44,463 bases of DNA from an uncultured Thiodictyon sp. Lineage in GTDB: Bacteria > Pseudomonadota > Gammaproteobacteria > Chromatiales > Chromatiaceae. The notes below the pieces were generated by a model. It was not told the DNA's origin. It saw only the letters and a program-made list of their open reading frames with translations, and did not search any database. Where the stretch lies: NCBI RefSeq assembly GCF_903946935.1, contig NZ_CAJAXH010000255.1, forward strand, positions 1 to 44,463. The letters run 5' to 3'. The position numbers and the translations under genes are program-made. Below, piece after piece: positions 33,164 through 42,671 of the stretch. Numbering within the stretch: the stretch's first letter is position 1; each line of letters begins with the position of its first letter.

Positions 33164-33934
33164 ATGGAACTGATCGACACCCACTGTCACCTGGACTGCC
33201 CCGAGTTCGACCCGGACCGGGCGGCAGTGCTGGGGCGCACCCGCGCCGCCGGGGTGGTGGGGCTGGTGATCCCGGCCATCCAGCGCACGGGCTGGCCCGG
33301 GTTGCTCGCACTGTGTGAGACGGCCGCCGATCTGTATCCGGCCCTGGGGTTGCACCCGGTCTATCTGGACCAGCACCGGGATGCGGACCTGCCGGCCCTG
33401 GAACGGGCCATTGCGGACCACCGGGTGCTGGCGATCGGCGAAATCGGGCTCGACTATTTTGTCCGTGACCTGGACCGGGCGCGCCAGCAGGTGCTGTTCG
33501 AGGCGCAACTGGCGATCGCCCGCGCGGCCAATCTGCCGGTGCTGCTGCATGTGCGCAAGGCCCATGCAGAGGTGTTGGCGACACTCAAACGCAGCGGTGT
33601 GCGCGGGGGCATCGCCCACGCCTTCAGCGGTGGGGAGGCGGAGGCGCGCCGCTATCTGGACCTCGGCTTTGCGCTCGGTGTCGGCGGCATGCTGACCTTT
33701 GCGCGATCGACCAAACTGCGCGCACGGGCCGCGGCGCTGCCGTGCGACGCCATCGTCCTGGAGACCGACGCGCCGGATCTCACCGTCGCCGCCCACCAGG
33801 GCAGCCGCAACAGTCCGGAATATCTGCCGGATGTACTTGCCGCCCTGGCCCAGGTGCGGGGCGAAGACCCGGCCTGGCTGGCCGAGCGTACCAGCGCCAC
33901 CGCCAGGCGCGTACTGGGGCTGCCGCGGACCTGA
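33164..33934 (+). CDS. TatD family metal-dependent hydrolase
   Basis: A 256-residue TIM-barrel metallohydrolase of the TatD family (YjjV-like), acting as a DNase or on related phosphodiesters. Metal ligands are in order: HCH at residues 7-9 (IDTHCHLD), Glu in IGEIGLDYF, His in LPVLLHVRKAH, His in GIAHAFSGG and Asp in VLETDAPDL, so it should be active. Its end (SATARRVLGL) is complete. It shares direction with the DUF2058 gene. Repeat element D follows 28 bp downstream. Confidence 0.92.
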   Translation: MELIDTHCHLDCPEFDPDRAAVLGRTRAAGVVGLVIPAIQRTGWPGLLALCETAADLYPALGLHPVYLDQHRDADLPALERAIADHRVLAIGEIGLDYFVRDLDRARQQVLFEAQLAIARAANLPVLLHVRKAHAEVLATLKRSGVRGGIAHAFSGGEAEARRYLDLGFALGVGGMLTFARSTKLRARAAALPCDAIVLETDAPDLTVAAHQGSRNSPEYLPDVLAALAQVRGEDPAWLAERTSATARRVLGLPRT

Positions 33935-33962
33935 CGCGCCCTCGATCCTGGAAAGGGCAGAT

Positions 33963-34094
33963 CTCACGCGAAGCCGCGAAGAATGCGAAGGTATTTCTAT
34001 GCGTGACCGTCATTGGCCTGGGCGCCCGCCAGGTGAACGACAAGGAACCTTTATGCTCTTGTTCTTCTTCGCGCTCTTCGCGGCTTCGCGTGAG
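33963..34094. repeat. Interspersed element D, arms of CGCGAAG units
   Basis: Left arm CTCACGCGAAGCCGCGAAGA to 33991, right arm 34061-34094 ending CTTCGCGGCTTCGCGTGAG, about 70 bp between; total 132 bp, like C1 and C2. The left flank TCCTGGAAAGGGCAG is shared with element C2. It lies between tatD and the broken DapB-like gene. Confidence 0.85.
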
Positions 34095-34155
34095 GAAATG
34101 CCGAACTTAGGGTTAGAGACTGGCCGTGCCGGCAAACAGCAATGGGGAACACACA

Positions 34156-34740
34156 ATGAAAGTTGGTATCATGGGGTTTGGAAAAACGGGGCGCGCGGTC
34201 GCCACCGTCCTGCTCGACTCAAAAAGAACGAATTTACAATGGGTGATCAGACGCTCGCATTTGCTCGAACATCGTTCGGTGCCTGAGTTCTTGGGCATTT
34301 ATTCCGATGAGCCGGGCCTGATTTATACCAAGGACGAATTCACCGCCAGCGAGCTGCTCGACCAGCACCCGGTCGATGCCATCATTGACTTTTCATCCGT
34401 CAGCGGACTGGGCTATTATGCCGAGGAGGCGGCCGCGCGGGGCATCATCGTTATCAGCGCGGTCTCGCAGTATCCCGACGAACAGTTGGCGCGCTTGCGC
34501 GAGTTGGCCGAGCGCACCACGGTCATGCACTCGCCCAATATCACGCTCGGCATCAATTTCCTGATCATCGCCGCCAAGATCCTGAAAAATATCGCGCCTT
34601 TCACTGACATCGAAATCATTGAAGAGCATTTCAAGACCAAGCCGGAGGTGTCCGGCTGCAAGACTCCGAGGCCCAGATCCTCGAGGCCAACAACAAACCC
34701 TGGTGGAAGTTCTGGGAAACCTGATCCTCGCCATGCCTAA
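34156..34740 (+). pseudogene. Truncated DapB-like dihydrodipicolinate reductase
   Basis: From ATG 34156 (GGGGAAC upstream) residues 1-167 read as the N-terminal NAD(P)-binding part of a DapB-family reductase: VGIMGFGKTGRAVA, then DAIIDFSSVSGLGYYAEEAA, HSPNITLGINFLI and DIEIIEEHFKTKPEVSG. DapB makes tetrahydrodipicolinate in lysine/diaminopimelate synthesis. Immediately after the EVSG block, where family members go on to a C-terminal half of about 90 residues, the sequence turns to a low-quality reading (CKTPRPRSSRPTTNPGG). The same DNA in the next frame encodes another gene's tail. So the gene is cut by a deletion or recombination near 34652, and the product is unlikely to work. It also looks less GC-rich than its surroundings, hinting at transfer. 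Confidence 0.75.
34653..34724 (+). pseudogene. Orphan C-terminal tail of a lost gene
   Basis: In the frame other than the DapB-like one, 23 codons read RLQDSEAQILEANNKPWWKF and end WET before a TGA at 34722-34724. The reading is convincing and stops nine bases before the ATG of the ABC binding protein, the spacing expected of an operon neighbour. I do not recognise the protein. It is probably the remains of the first gene of the ABC operon. Confidence 0.5.
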
Positions 34741-35965
34741 GCGCTGCGTCCTGTGCCTGTCGTTGCTGCTCGCCGCCTGCGGGCCGAGCGAGACCGCCGG
34801 CCCGCCGACGCTGCGCTGGTATGTCTTCAAGGAACCCTCGGGCGCCTTTGCGCAGGCCGCGCAGCGCTGCTCGGCCGCCTCCCAGGGCCGCTATACCATT
34901 GCGCTTTCCGACCTGCCGGCCGACGCGGACCAGCAGCGCGAGCAACTGGTCCGGCGCCTGGCCGCCGGCGATACCGACCTCGACCTGATCGGGATGGACG
35001 TCATCTGGACCGCCGAGTTCGCCGAGGCCGGCTGGATCCTGGCCTGGCCGCCGGCGCTCGCCGGGCAGGTGGTTGACGGGCGCATCAAAGGCCCGGTGGC
35101 CAGCGCCACCTACCGCGGCCAGCTCTGGGCCGCCCCCTTCACCACCAACATCCAGTTGCTCTGGTATCGCACCGACCGGGTCGGGGACCCGCCGGCGACC
35201 TGGGACACACTGATCCAACGGGCCGAGGGCATTGGCGACGGCGGCCGCATCGAGATCCAGGGCGAGCGCTACGAGGGGCTGACGGTGTTCTTCGTCTCGC
35301 TGCTCGCCTCGGCCGGCGGGAGCGTACTCGACGCCGGCGGGCGGGCGCCCTCGTTGGCGCCGGAACCCACCCGCCAGGCCCTGGCACTGATGAAACGGCT
35401 CGCCAACTCACCGGCCGCCGACCCCGCGCTCGACACCAGCCGGGAGGATCACACCCGGCTCGCCTTCGAGCGCGGCCATTCCGCCTTCATGGTCAATTAC
35501 AGCTATGTCTGGCCGAGCGCGCGGGCCAACGCACCCGCGGTGGCCGAGCACATGGGCTGGGCGCGCTGGCCGCGGGTCGACCCGCAACGCCCGAGTCGCG
35601 TGGCCATCGGCGGCCTCAACCTGGGGGTGGCCGCCCATTCGCGTCACCCGCAACTGGCCTTCGCCGCCGCCACCTGCCTGGTCTCCGTGGAGAATCAACG
35701 CCTCGCCGCGCGCCTGGGCGGGTTGCCGCCGACCACGGCCGCGCTCTATGACGACCCCGAGCTGCGCCGCACCTTCCCCTTTGCCGAGGTCCTGCGGGCG
35801 ACCCTCGAAGACGCGGTCCAGCGGCCCCAAAGCCCGGTCTATAGCGACATCTCGCTCGCCATCGGCCGGACCCTGCATCCGCTGCGCGACATCGACCCGG
35901 AACGCGATGTCGAGCGGCTGCGCCGTGCCGTCGGCCGCGCGCTGCGCTCGGAGGGGCTGTTATGA
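34733..35965 (+). CDS. ABC transporter sugar-binding lipoprotein (family 1)
   Basis: A 410-residue extracellular solute-binding protein of the MalE/UgpB class (SBP_bac_1). The ATG at 34733 gives a lipoprotein signal with the lipobox LLAAC (Cys16), so it would be anchored in the membrane. Typical blocks are LRWYVFKEPSGAFAQ, DLDLIGMDVIWTAEFAEAGW, QLWAAPFTTNIQLLWYRTD and a C-terminal Trp/Tyr-rich lobe (SAFMVNYSYVWPS). A longer open frame upstream overlaps the broken DapB-like gene and is not protein-like. The start overlaps the end of that reading (ATGCCTAA), so translation may be coupled. The substrate is probably a disaccharide or polyol glucoside; inference from family. Confidence 0.9.
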   Translation: MPKRCVLCLSLLLAACGPSETAGPPTLRWYVFKEPSGAFAQAAQRCSAASQGRYTIALSDLPADADQQREQLVRRLAAGDTDLDLIGMDVIWTAEFAEAGWILAWPPALAGQVVDGRIKGPVASATYRGQLWAAPFTTNIQLLWYRTDRVGDPPATWDTLIQRAEGIGDGGRIEIQGERYEGLTVFFVSLLASAGGSVLDAGGRAPSLAPEPTRQALALMKRLANSPAADPALDTSREDHTRLAFERGHSAFMVNYSYVWPSARANAPAVAEHMGWARWPRVDPQRPSRVAIGGLNLGVAAHSRHPQLAFAAATCLVSVENQRLAARLGGLPPTTAALYDDPELRRTFPFAEVLRATLEDAVQRPQSPVYSDISLAIGRTLHPLRDIDPERDVERLRRAVGRALRSEGLL

Positions 35966-36846
35966 GCGGCGCCCGCCTGGACGAGCGCCGGCTCGGCCTG
36001 CTGCTGTGTAGCCCGGCCATCCTGGCCATGCTGCTGGTCACCGGCTATCCGGTGTTGTATGCACTCTGGCTCTCACTCTTTCGCTATGACCTGCGCTTTC
36101 CTGCGGAGCGCGCCTTCGTCGGCCTGGCCAATTATGCGAGCGTATTGAGTTCTGAGGTCTGGTGGCGCGCGCTGGCCAATACCGTCCTGATCACGGTGGG
36201 CTCGGTGACCATCGAGTTCCTGCTCGGCTTCGCCCTGGCGCTGGTCATGCACCGCACCCTGTTCGGCCGGGCCGCGGTGCGCGCCGCCACGCTGGTGCCC
36301 TATGCCATCATCACCGTGGTGGCGGCCCTGGCCTGGCGCTTCGCCTTCGACCCGACCAGCGGCTTCGTCGGTGGCCTGCTCGGGCTCGATCACGCCTGGC
36401 TGTCGGAGCGCTGGTCGGCCTTCGTCGTCATCATCGCCGCCGAGGTGTGGAAGACTACGCCGTTCGTCGCGCTGCTGCTGCTGGCCGGCCTGACCCTGGT
36501 ACCCCCCGACTTGCTGCGCGCCGCCCGGGTGGACGGCGCCTCGGCGTGGCAGCGGCTGTGGCACATCACGCTGCCGCTGATGCGCCCGGCCATCCTCGCG
36601 GCGCTGCTGTTCCGCACCCTCGACGCCTTCCGGGTCTTCGACTCGGTCTATGTGTTGACGCGCGGCGCCCAGGACACCGAGTCGGTCTCCATCCTGGCCT
36701 ATCAGGCACTGATCGTGCGGCTCAATCTGGGGCTGGGGGCGGCGGTCGCGGTGCTGATCTTCCTCGCGACCCTGGGGATTGCGCTGCTGTATCTGCGCGC
36801 CTTCCGCTCCGGCCTGACGGGGCGTGACTGGGGCGGACCGGCGTGA
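35962..36846 (+). CDS. ABC sugar permease, MalF/UgpA type
   Basis: A 294-residue inner-membrane permease with about six helices. It carries the EAA loop that docks to the ATPase (RAARVDGASAWQRLWHITLP). An N-terminal helix (LLLCSPAILAMLLVTGYPVL) and a DTESVSILAYQALI block before the last helix are typical of the family. Its ATG overlaps the stop of the binding-protein gene (ATGA), showing translational coupling. It pairs with the next permease. Confidence 0.93.
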   Translation: MSGARLDERRLGLLLCSPAILAMLLVTGYPVLYALWLSLFRYDLRFPAERAFVGLANYASVLSSEVWWRALANTVLITVGSVTIEFLLGFALALVMHRTLFGRAAVRAATLVPYAIITVVAALAWRFAFDPTSGFVGGLLGLDHAWLSERWSAFVVIIAAEVWKTTPFVALLLLAGLTLVPPDLLRAARVDGASAWQRLWHITLPLMRPAILAALLFRTLDAFRVFDSVYVLTRGAQDTESVSILAYQALIVRLNLGLGAAVAVLIFLATLGIALLYLRAFRSGLTGRDWGGPA

Positions 36847-37694
36847 GTGGCCGTCCGCGCATTGCACGCCCGCCACTCACGGAGTGGCTCTTTTGGCGCT
36901 TCACCGTGGTGGTGGTGGTCTGCTATGCGCTCCTGCCGGTGGCCTGGCTGCTGTCGCTGTCGCTCAAGCCGGCCGGCGATCTGGCCGACGGGCGCCTGTT
37001 TCCCCGCACCCTGAGCCTTGAGCATTACGCGGCCGTCTTCCACGACCCGCAGTTCCCGGCGGCCCTGGTCAATTCGCTCGGCATCGGGCTGATCGCGACC
37101 CTGATCTCGGTGGCGATCGCCACCCTTGCGGCCTATGCCATCGTGCGGCTGCGCTTCCCCGGGCGGCGGCTGGTGCTGGTCGCGGCCCTGGCGGTCGCCA
37201 TGTTCCCGCCCATCGCCATCGTCGGCCCGCTGTTCGATCTGTGGCGGGGGCTGGGGCTGTTCGATACCTGGGCCGGGCTCATCATCCCCTATATGACCCT
37301 GACCCTGCCGCTGGCCATCTGGACCATCACCGCCTTCTTCCGCGCACTGCCCTGGGAGTTGGAGCGGGCCGCCCGGGTCGATGGGGCCACGCGGCTGGGC
37401 GCCTTCCGCCTCGCGCTCCTGCCGCTGGCCGCGCCCGGGGTCTTCGCCTCGGCCATCCTGGTGTTCATCTTTGCCTGGAACGATTTTCTGTTCGCCGCCT
37501 GTCTGACCTCCACCGGCGCCTCGCGCACCGTCCCCGTGGCGATCACCTTCTTTACCGGCAGTTCCCGCTTCGAGCAACCCATCGGCGCCATCGCCGCCGC
37601 CTCGGTGGTGGTGACCATTCCGGTGGTGCTGCTGATCCTGCTGTTCCAGCGCCGTATCGTCGCCGGCCTGACCGGCGGTGCAGTCAAGGGGTGA
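36843..37694 (+). CDS. ABC sugar permease, MalG/UgpE type
   Basis: A 283-residue inner-membrane permease, starting at GTG 36843 that overlaps the stop of the preceding gene by four bases. Six helices are apparent. The EAA loop reads ELERAARVDGATRLGAFRLA and the family's cytoplasmic end is short (RRIVAGLTGGAVKG). It forms the heterodimeric channel with the preceding permease. Confidence 0.93.
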   Translation: MSGRPRIARPPLTEWLFWRFTVVVVVCYALLPVAWLLSLSLKPAGDLADGRLFPRTLSLEHYAAVFHDPQFPAALVNSLGIGLIATLISVAIATLAAYAIVRLRFPGRRLVLVAALAVAMFPPIAIVGPLFDLWRGLGLFDTWAGLIIPYMTLTLPLAIWTITAFFRALPWELERAARVDGATRLGAFRLALLPLAAPGVFASAILVFIFAWNDFLFAACLTSTGASRTVPVAITFFTGSSRFEQPIGAIAAASVVVTIPVVLLILLFQRRIVAGLTGGAVKG

Positions 37695-37703
37695 GCGACC
37701 AAG

Positions 37704-38837
37704 ATGGCTGAGATAACCCTCGAGCGGGTAAGCAAACAGTTTGCCGACGGCGCGACCGCCGTGCGGGAGGCGACCTTCACCGTCCACGACGGCGAGCGCT
37801 TCATCCTCGTCGGCCCCTCCGGTTGCGGCAAATCGACCCTGCTCAACCTGATCGTGGGCCTGGAGGAGCCCACCGGCGGAGAGATTCGCCTGGATGGCCG
37901 CTCCCTGCGGGGTGTCGACCCCAAGGACCGCGACATGGCGATGGTGTTCCAGAGCTATGCGCTCTATCCGCACCTGAGCGTGGGCGAGAACCTGGCCTTC
38001 CCCTTGAAGCTGGCCGGTCTGCCCGCGCCCGAGATCGCGGCGCGGGTGGCGGAGACCGCCCGCTTGCTGGTCATCACGGATCTGCTGGGGCGCAAACCGG
38101 CGAACCTCTCCGGCGGCCAGCGTCAGCGGGTCGCCATGGGGCGGGCGATCGTGCGCCGCCCCAAGGTCTTTCTGCTCGATGAGCCACTGTCCAATCTGGA
38201 CGCCCAACTGCGGACCCTGATGCGCGCCGAACTGATCCGGCTACAGCAGCGGCTCGGCACCACCACCCTCTATGTGACCCACGACCAGACCGAGGCGATG
38301 ACCCTGGGCGATCGGGTGGCCATCATGCGCGGCGGGGCGATCGAGCAGATCGGCACCCCGCGTGAGCTCTATCACCGACCCGCCAACCTGTTTGTGGCCG
38401 GATTCATTGGCGCGCCGGCGATGAACTTCCTGCCGGGGCGCCTCACCGCCGATCGGCTCGTCCTGCCGATGGCCGAACTGCCGCTGGATAGCGCGCAGCG
38501 GGCGCGGATTGGGGGTGCGAACGGTCCGGTGATCGTCGGTCTAAGACCGGAGCAGTTGGAACTGCCCAGCTCCGACCGCGCGGCGGTGTTCGACTGCACC
38601 GTCGACCTGGTCGAATGGCTGGGCGCCGAGGTCTTCGTGCATCTCGACCTGGGGCCGTCGACCCTGGCGCTGCCGCCCGCCCTGGCGCAGTTGACCGCCG
38701 ACCGGCCGCGACCCATCGCCCGGCTCGATCCAGCGGCGGCAGTGACCGCGGGTCAGCGGCTCTCACTCACGTTTGAGCTCTCAGCGCTCCACCTCTTTCA
38801 CCCGGATACCGGTGCTCGCCTGCCTGAGCGGGCCTGA
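37704..38837 (+). CDS. ABC transporter ATPase, MalK/UgpC type
   Basis: A 377-residue ATPase. Walker A GPSGCGKST (37-45), Q-loop in MAMVFQSYALYPH, signature LSGGQ (135-139), Walker B VFLLDEPLSNLD and the switch His in YVTHDQTEAM are all intact. Residues about 235-377 form the MalK-type regulatory OB/TOBE region (GPVIVGLRPEQLEL). It follows the permease by 9 bp and completes the importer operon. Its 3' end is followed closely by a transposase relic on the other strand. Confidence 0.94.
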   Translation: MAEITLERVSKQFADGATAVREATFTVHDGERFILVGPSGCGKSTLLNLIVGLEEPTGGEIRLDGRSLRGVDPKDRDMAMVFQSYALYPHLSVGENLAFPLKLAGLPAPEIAARVAETARLLVITDLLGRKPANLSGGQRQRVAMGRAIVRRPKVFLLDEPLSNLDAQLRTLMRAELIRLQQRLGTTTLYVTHDQTEAMTLGDRVAIMRGGAIEQIGTPRELYHRPANLFVAGFIGAPAMNFLPGRLTADRLVLPMAELPLDSAQRARIGGANGPVIVGLRPEQLELPSSDRAAVFDCTVDLVEWLGAEVFVHLDLGPSTLALPPALAQLTADRPRPIARLDPAAAVTAGQRLSLTFELSALHLFHPDTGARLPERA

Positions 38838-38908
38838 TCGTCGCTGCGGGCAAGGGTCGTCGCCTCAGCCCGTCGCGGCCTGGGGGCCGCCATGCCGCGG
38901 CTGGACAG

Positions 38909-39165
38909 ATGAAGTCCTTGCAGGCCGCCTGCAACGCCACACCGTTGATCTTGCGGAACTCCGCGATGGTGCGGTAGCTGGGGGTCAGGCTCTCCAGCAG
39001 CCAGATGAGCTCCAGATTGCGGCGGCACTCGCGCGCCAGACGCCGCGAACTATGCACCCGATCCACGTCGCCGGCGATGTAGAGCTTGAGCAGGGCCCTC
39101 GGGGCGAACGCCGGCTGGCCGCAGCGCAGCGTCCCGCCCGCGTTGCTGAACCCGAGCAGTTCCAA
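38909..39165 (-). pseudogene. Transposase fragment (IS1182/IS5-like, DUF772)
   Basis: On the minus strand about 85 codons read as the N-terminal part of an IS1182-type transposase: GQPAFAPRALLKLYIAGDVD, then RVHSSRRLARECRRNLELIW and YRTIAEFRKINGVALQA. The reading decays after KDFI, before the catalytic DDE residues, and there is no start region or terminal inverted repeat. The element is therefore a dead relic between the ABC operon and msrA. Confidence 0.8.
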
Positions 39166-39220
39166 ACGGACAGTGTACCCCAGACGCCGACCACGTTCCG
39201 AATACTTTCACAATCTCTGG

Positions 39221-39298
39221 AGCGGTGTCACGAGAGTGGGGCGCGCAGCGGTGTCACGAGGGCGGGGCGCGCAGCGGTGTCATCAGCGCGGGCCGCGC
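39221..39298 (+). repeat. Three tandem 26-bp repeats
   Basis: Units start AGCGGTGTCA and end GCGC at 39221-39246, 39247-39272 and 39273-39298. The first two differ at two positions; the third is more diverged. They lie between the transposase relic and the 3' end of msrA. Confidence 0.85.
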
Positions 39299-39305
39299 GC
39301 GCCGA

Positions 39306-41091
<1,786 letters not shown>

Positions 41092-41163
41092 CTAAGACGC
41101 GGTCCACCATGACCTGAGGAGCTTGAGCGAGTACGATTGGACCAGGCCGCAGCGCCGCCGCCC

Positions 41164-41216
41164 AGAGGGAGAGGGGGAAGTGGAGCGCGCCCCCGGCGCG
41201 ACTTTCACGGTAACGA
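41164..41216 (-). repeat. GC-rich repeat R2, partial copy c
   Basis: The minus strand reads GTTACCGTGAAAGTCGCGCC, GGGGGCGCGCTCCACTTCCC and CCTCTCCCT, matching the leader half of R2 copies a and b but lacking their hairpin and tail. It lies between tgt and the permease gene and extends the latter's frame at its 5' end. Confidence 0.7.
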
Positions 41217-41227
41217 CACAGTACGAG

Positions 41228-42451
41228 ATGCGTATGCGCCCAACCCCTGAAATCTTACGCCTGGCCTATCGCGACTTCGCCCATGAGCGACGCATCTCGC
41301 TGTGCTTCGTGCTGGCACTGATGGCGGTGTTGGCGCCGTTGCTGATCCTGTTCGGGCTCAAGTTCGGGCTGGTCGATACCCTGGCCCAGCGGCTGGTCCA
41401 GTCCCCCACCAACCGGGAGGTCCAGCCGGTGGGCAGCCGGGAATATGAACAGGCCTGGTTCGACCGGATCGGCGCCCGGGCGGACGTGGCCTTCCTCATC
41501 CCCAATACCAGGCGCATCGCCGCGAGCCTGAGCCGGGTGCTGAACCCGGCCACCGGGCACGACCTGCGGGTGCTCTCCATGATCCCCAGCGGGGCGGGCG
41601 ACCCGCTGCTCGCCGAGGGCATGAAGGCGCCGACCGGGCTCGCCGAACTGGTGCTGTCCGCCAGCGCCGCCCGCAAGCTGGGGGCCCAGCCAGGCGACCA
41701 CCTGGTCGCGCGCATCGACCGCCGGCGCGAGGGGCGTGACGAGAATGCGGTGTGGGAGGTGGTCGTCACCGGCGTCCTGCCGGAGGGCGCGCTGGGGGAG
41801 GAGGCGGCACTGGTCCCGCTCGCCTTGTTGGTCGCCACCGAGGACTATCGGGATGGCTCGGCGGTGCCGGCGCTGGGCTGGGAGGGTGCCGCCCCGCGCA
41901 CCGGGCCACGCCGCTTCGCCCGCTTCCGACTCTATGCGGCGAGCATCTACGCGGTGGCCGGGCTGGCCGCAGACCTGGCGGCGGACGGCGTGGAGGTGCG
42001 CACGGCGGCGGTGGAGATCGCCGCCATGCAGGGACTGGACCGCAATCTCTCGCGCGTGTTCTGGCTGATCGCCTTGATCGGCAGCCTCGGCTTCCTCGCC
42101 TCGCTCGCGGCCAATCTGCTGGCCAACGTGGAGCGCAAGCGCCGGGAGTTGGCGGTGGTCCGCTTGATCGGCTTCCCCACCCGCAGTCTGATCCTGTTTC
42201 CAGTCGCTCAGGCGGTGTTGGTGGCCCTGCTGGGTGCGGCGACTGCGCTACTGGCCTATCTGCCGGTGGCCGTGGCGCTCAATTCCTGGTTTGCCGACAG
42301 CCTGCGTCCCGGTGAGTCGATCTGTCGGCTGCTGCCATCCCATCTATTGCTCGCACTCACCGCGACCCTGCTCGGTGCCGCCGCGGCGGCCGCCTGGGCC
42401 GGGTGGCGCGCCGCGCGCATTGCACCCGCTGAAGGCTTACGCGATATTTGA
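41228..42451 (+). CDS. FtsX-like ABC transporter permease
   Basis: A 407-residue membrane protein of the MacB/FtsX permease class. One helix near the N-terminus (FVLALMAVLAPLLILFGLKF) is followed by a large periplasmic domain (about 55-290). Three C-terminal helices follow with FtsX-like character (FWLIALIGSLGFLASLAANL, the cytoplasmic NVERKRRELAVVRLIGFPTR coupling loop, then two more). I start at ATG 41228 (or 41234); an open frame back to 41123 runs through repeat R2c and is not protein-like. No ATPase gene is adjacent in this window. The next gene encodes a SUMF1-fold protein and may be a partner. Confidence 0.85.
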   Translation: MRMRPTPEILRLAYRDFAHERRISLCFVLALMAVLAPLLILFGLKFGLVDTLAQRLVQSPTNREVQPVGSREYEQAWFDRIGARADVAFLIPNTRRIAASLSRVLNPATGHDLRVLSMIPSGAGDPLLAEGMKAPTGLAELVLSASAARKLGAQPGDHLVARIDRRREGRDENAVWEVVVTGVLPEGALGEEAALVPLALLVATEDYRDGSAVPALGWEGAAPRTGPRRFARFRLYAASIYAVAGLAADLAADGVEVRTAAVEIAAMQGLDRNLSRVFWLIALIGSLGFLASLAANLLANVERKRRELAVVRLIGFPTRSLILFPVAQAVLVALLGAATALLAYLPVAVALNSWFADSLRPGESICRLLPSHLLLALTATLLGAAAAAAWAGWRAARIAPAEGLRDI

Positions 42452-42466
42452 AGGAGTGATTGTCCG

Positions 42467-42671
42467 CAAATGAACGCAAATAAACGCAAATTAGGACTTT
42501 GGCGGTCGCACCGACCAACCCGTCATGCGACCTATTCGGCGGCACCTGGTCTGGATTGGCCAGGCATCGCCGCACGGCGTCCGCCGACGGATGGCCTGAA
42601 TGAACATGCGAAAATCAAAAGATCGCCGTTCGCCATTCATTTATTTGCGTTCATTTGCGTTCATTTGCGGA
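42467..42671. repeat. Interspersed element B2, arms of AACGCAAAT units
   Basis: Left arm TCCGCAAATGAACGCAAATA continues AACGCAAATTA; right arm TTATTTGCGTTCATTTGCGT continues TCATTTGCGGA. About 140 bp lie between. Both ends are bounded by GATTGTCC/GGACAATC, as at element B1. It lies at the junction of the permease and SUMF1-fold genes and is read through in the frame of the latter. Confidence 0.8.

Noticed and set aside
34156-34740. The DapB-like break as a simple frameshift or sequencing error
   Set aside because: The alternative frame after the break does not continue the DapB C-terminal half; it encodes an unrelated tail, so a junction is the better explanation.
36702-38207. A 501-codon open frame antisense to the ABC permease and ATPase genes
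   Set aside because: It crosses two well-supported genes and reads as Gly/Asp/Gln/His-rich low-complexity sequence.
41123-41227. N-terminal extension of the permease to 41123
   Set aside because: This part is encoded by the partial R2 repeat, lacks family sequence, and the membrane protein begins naturally at 41228 or 41234.
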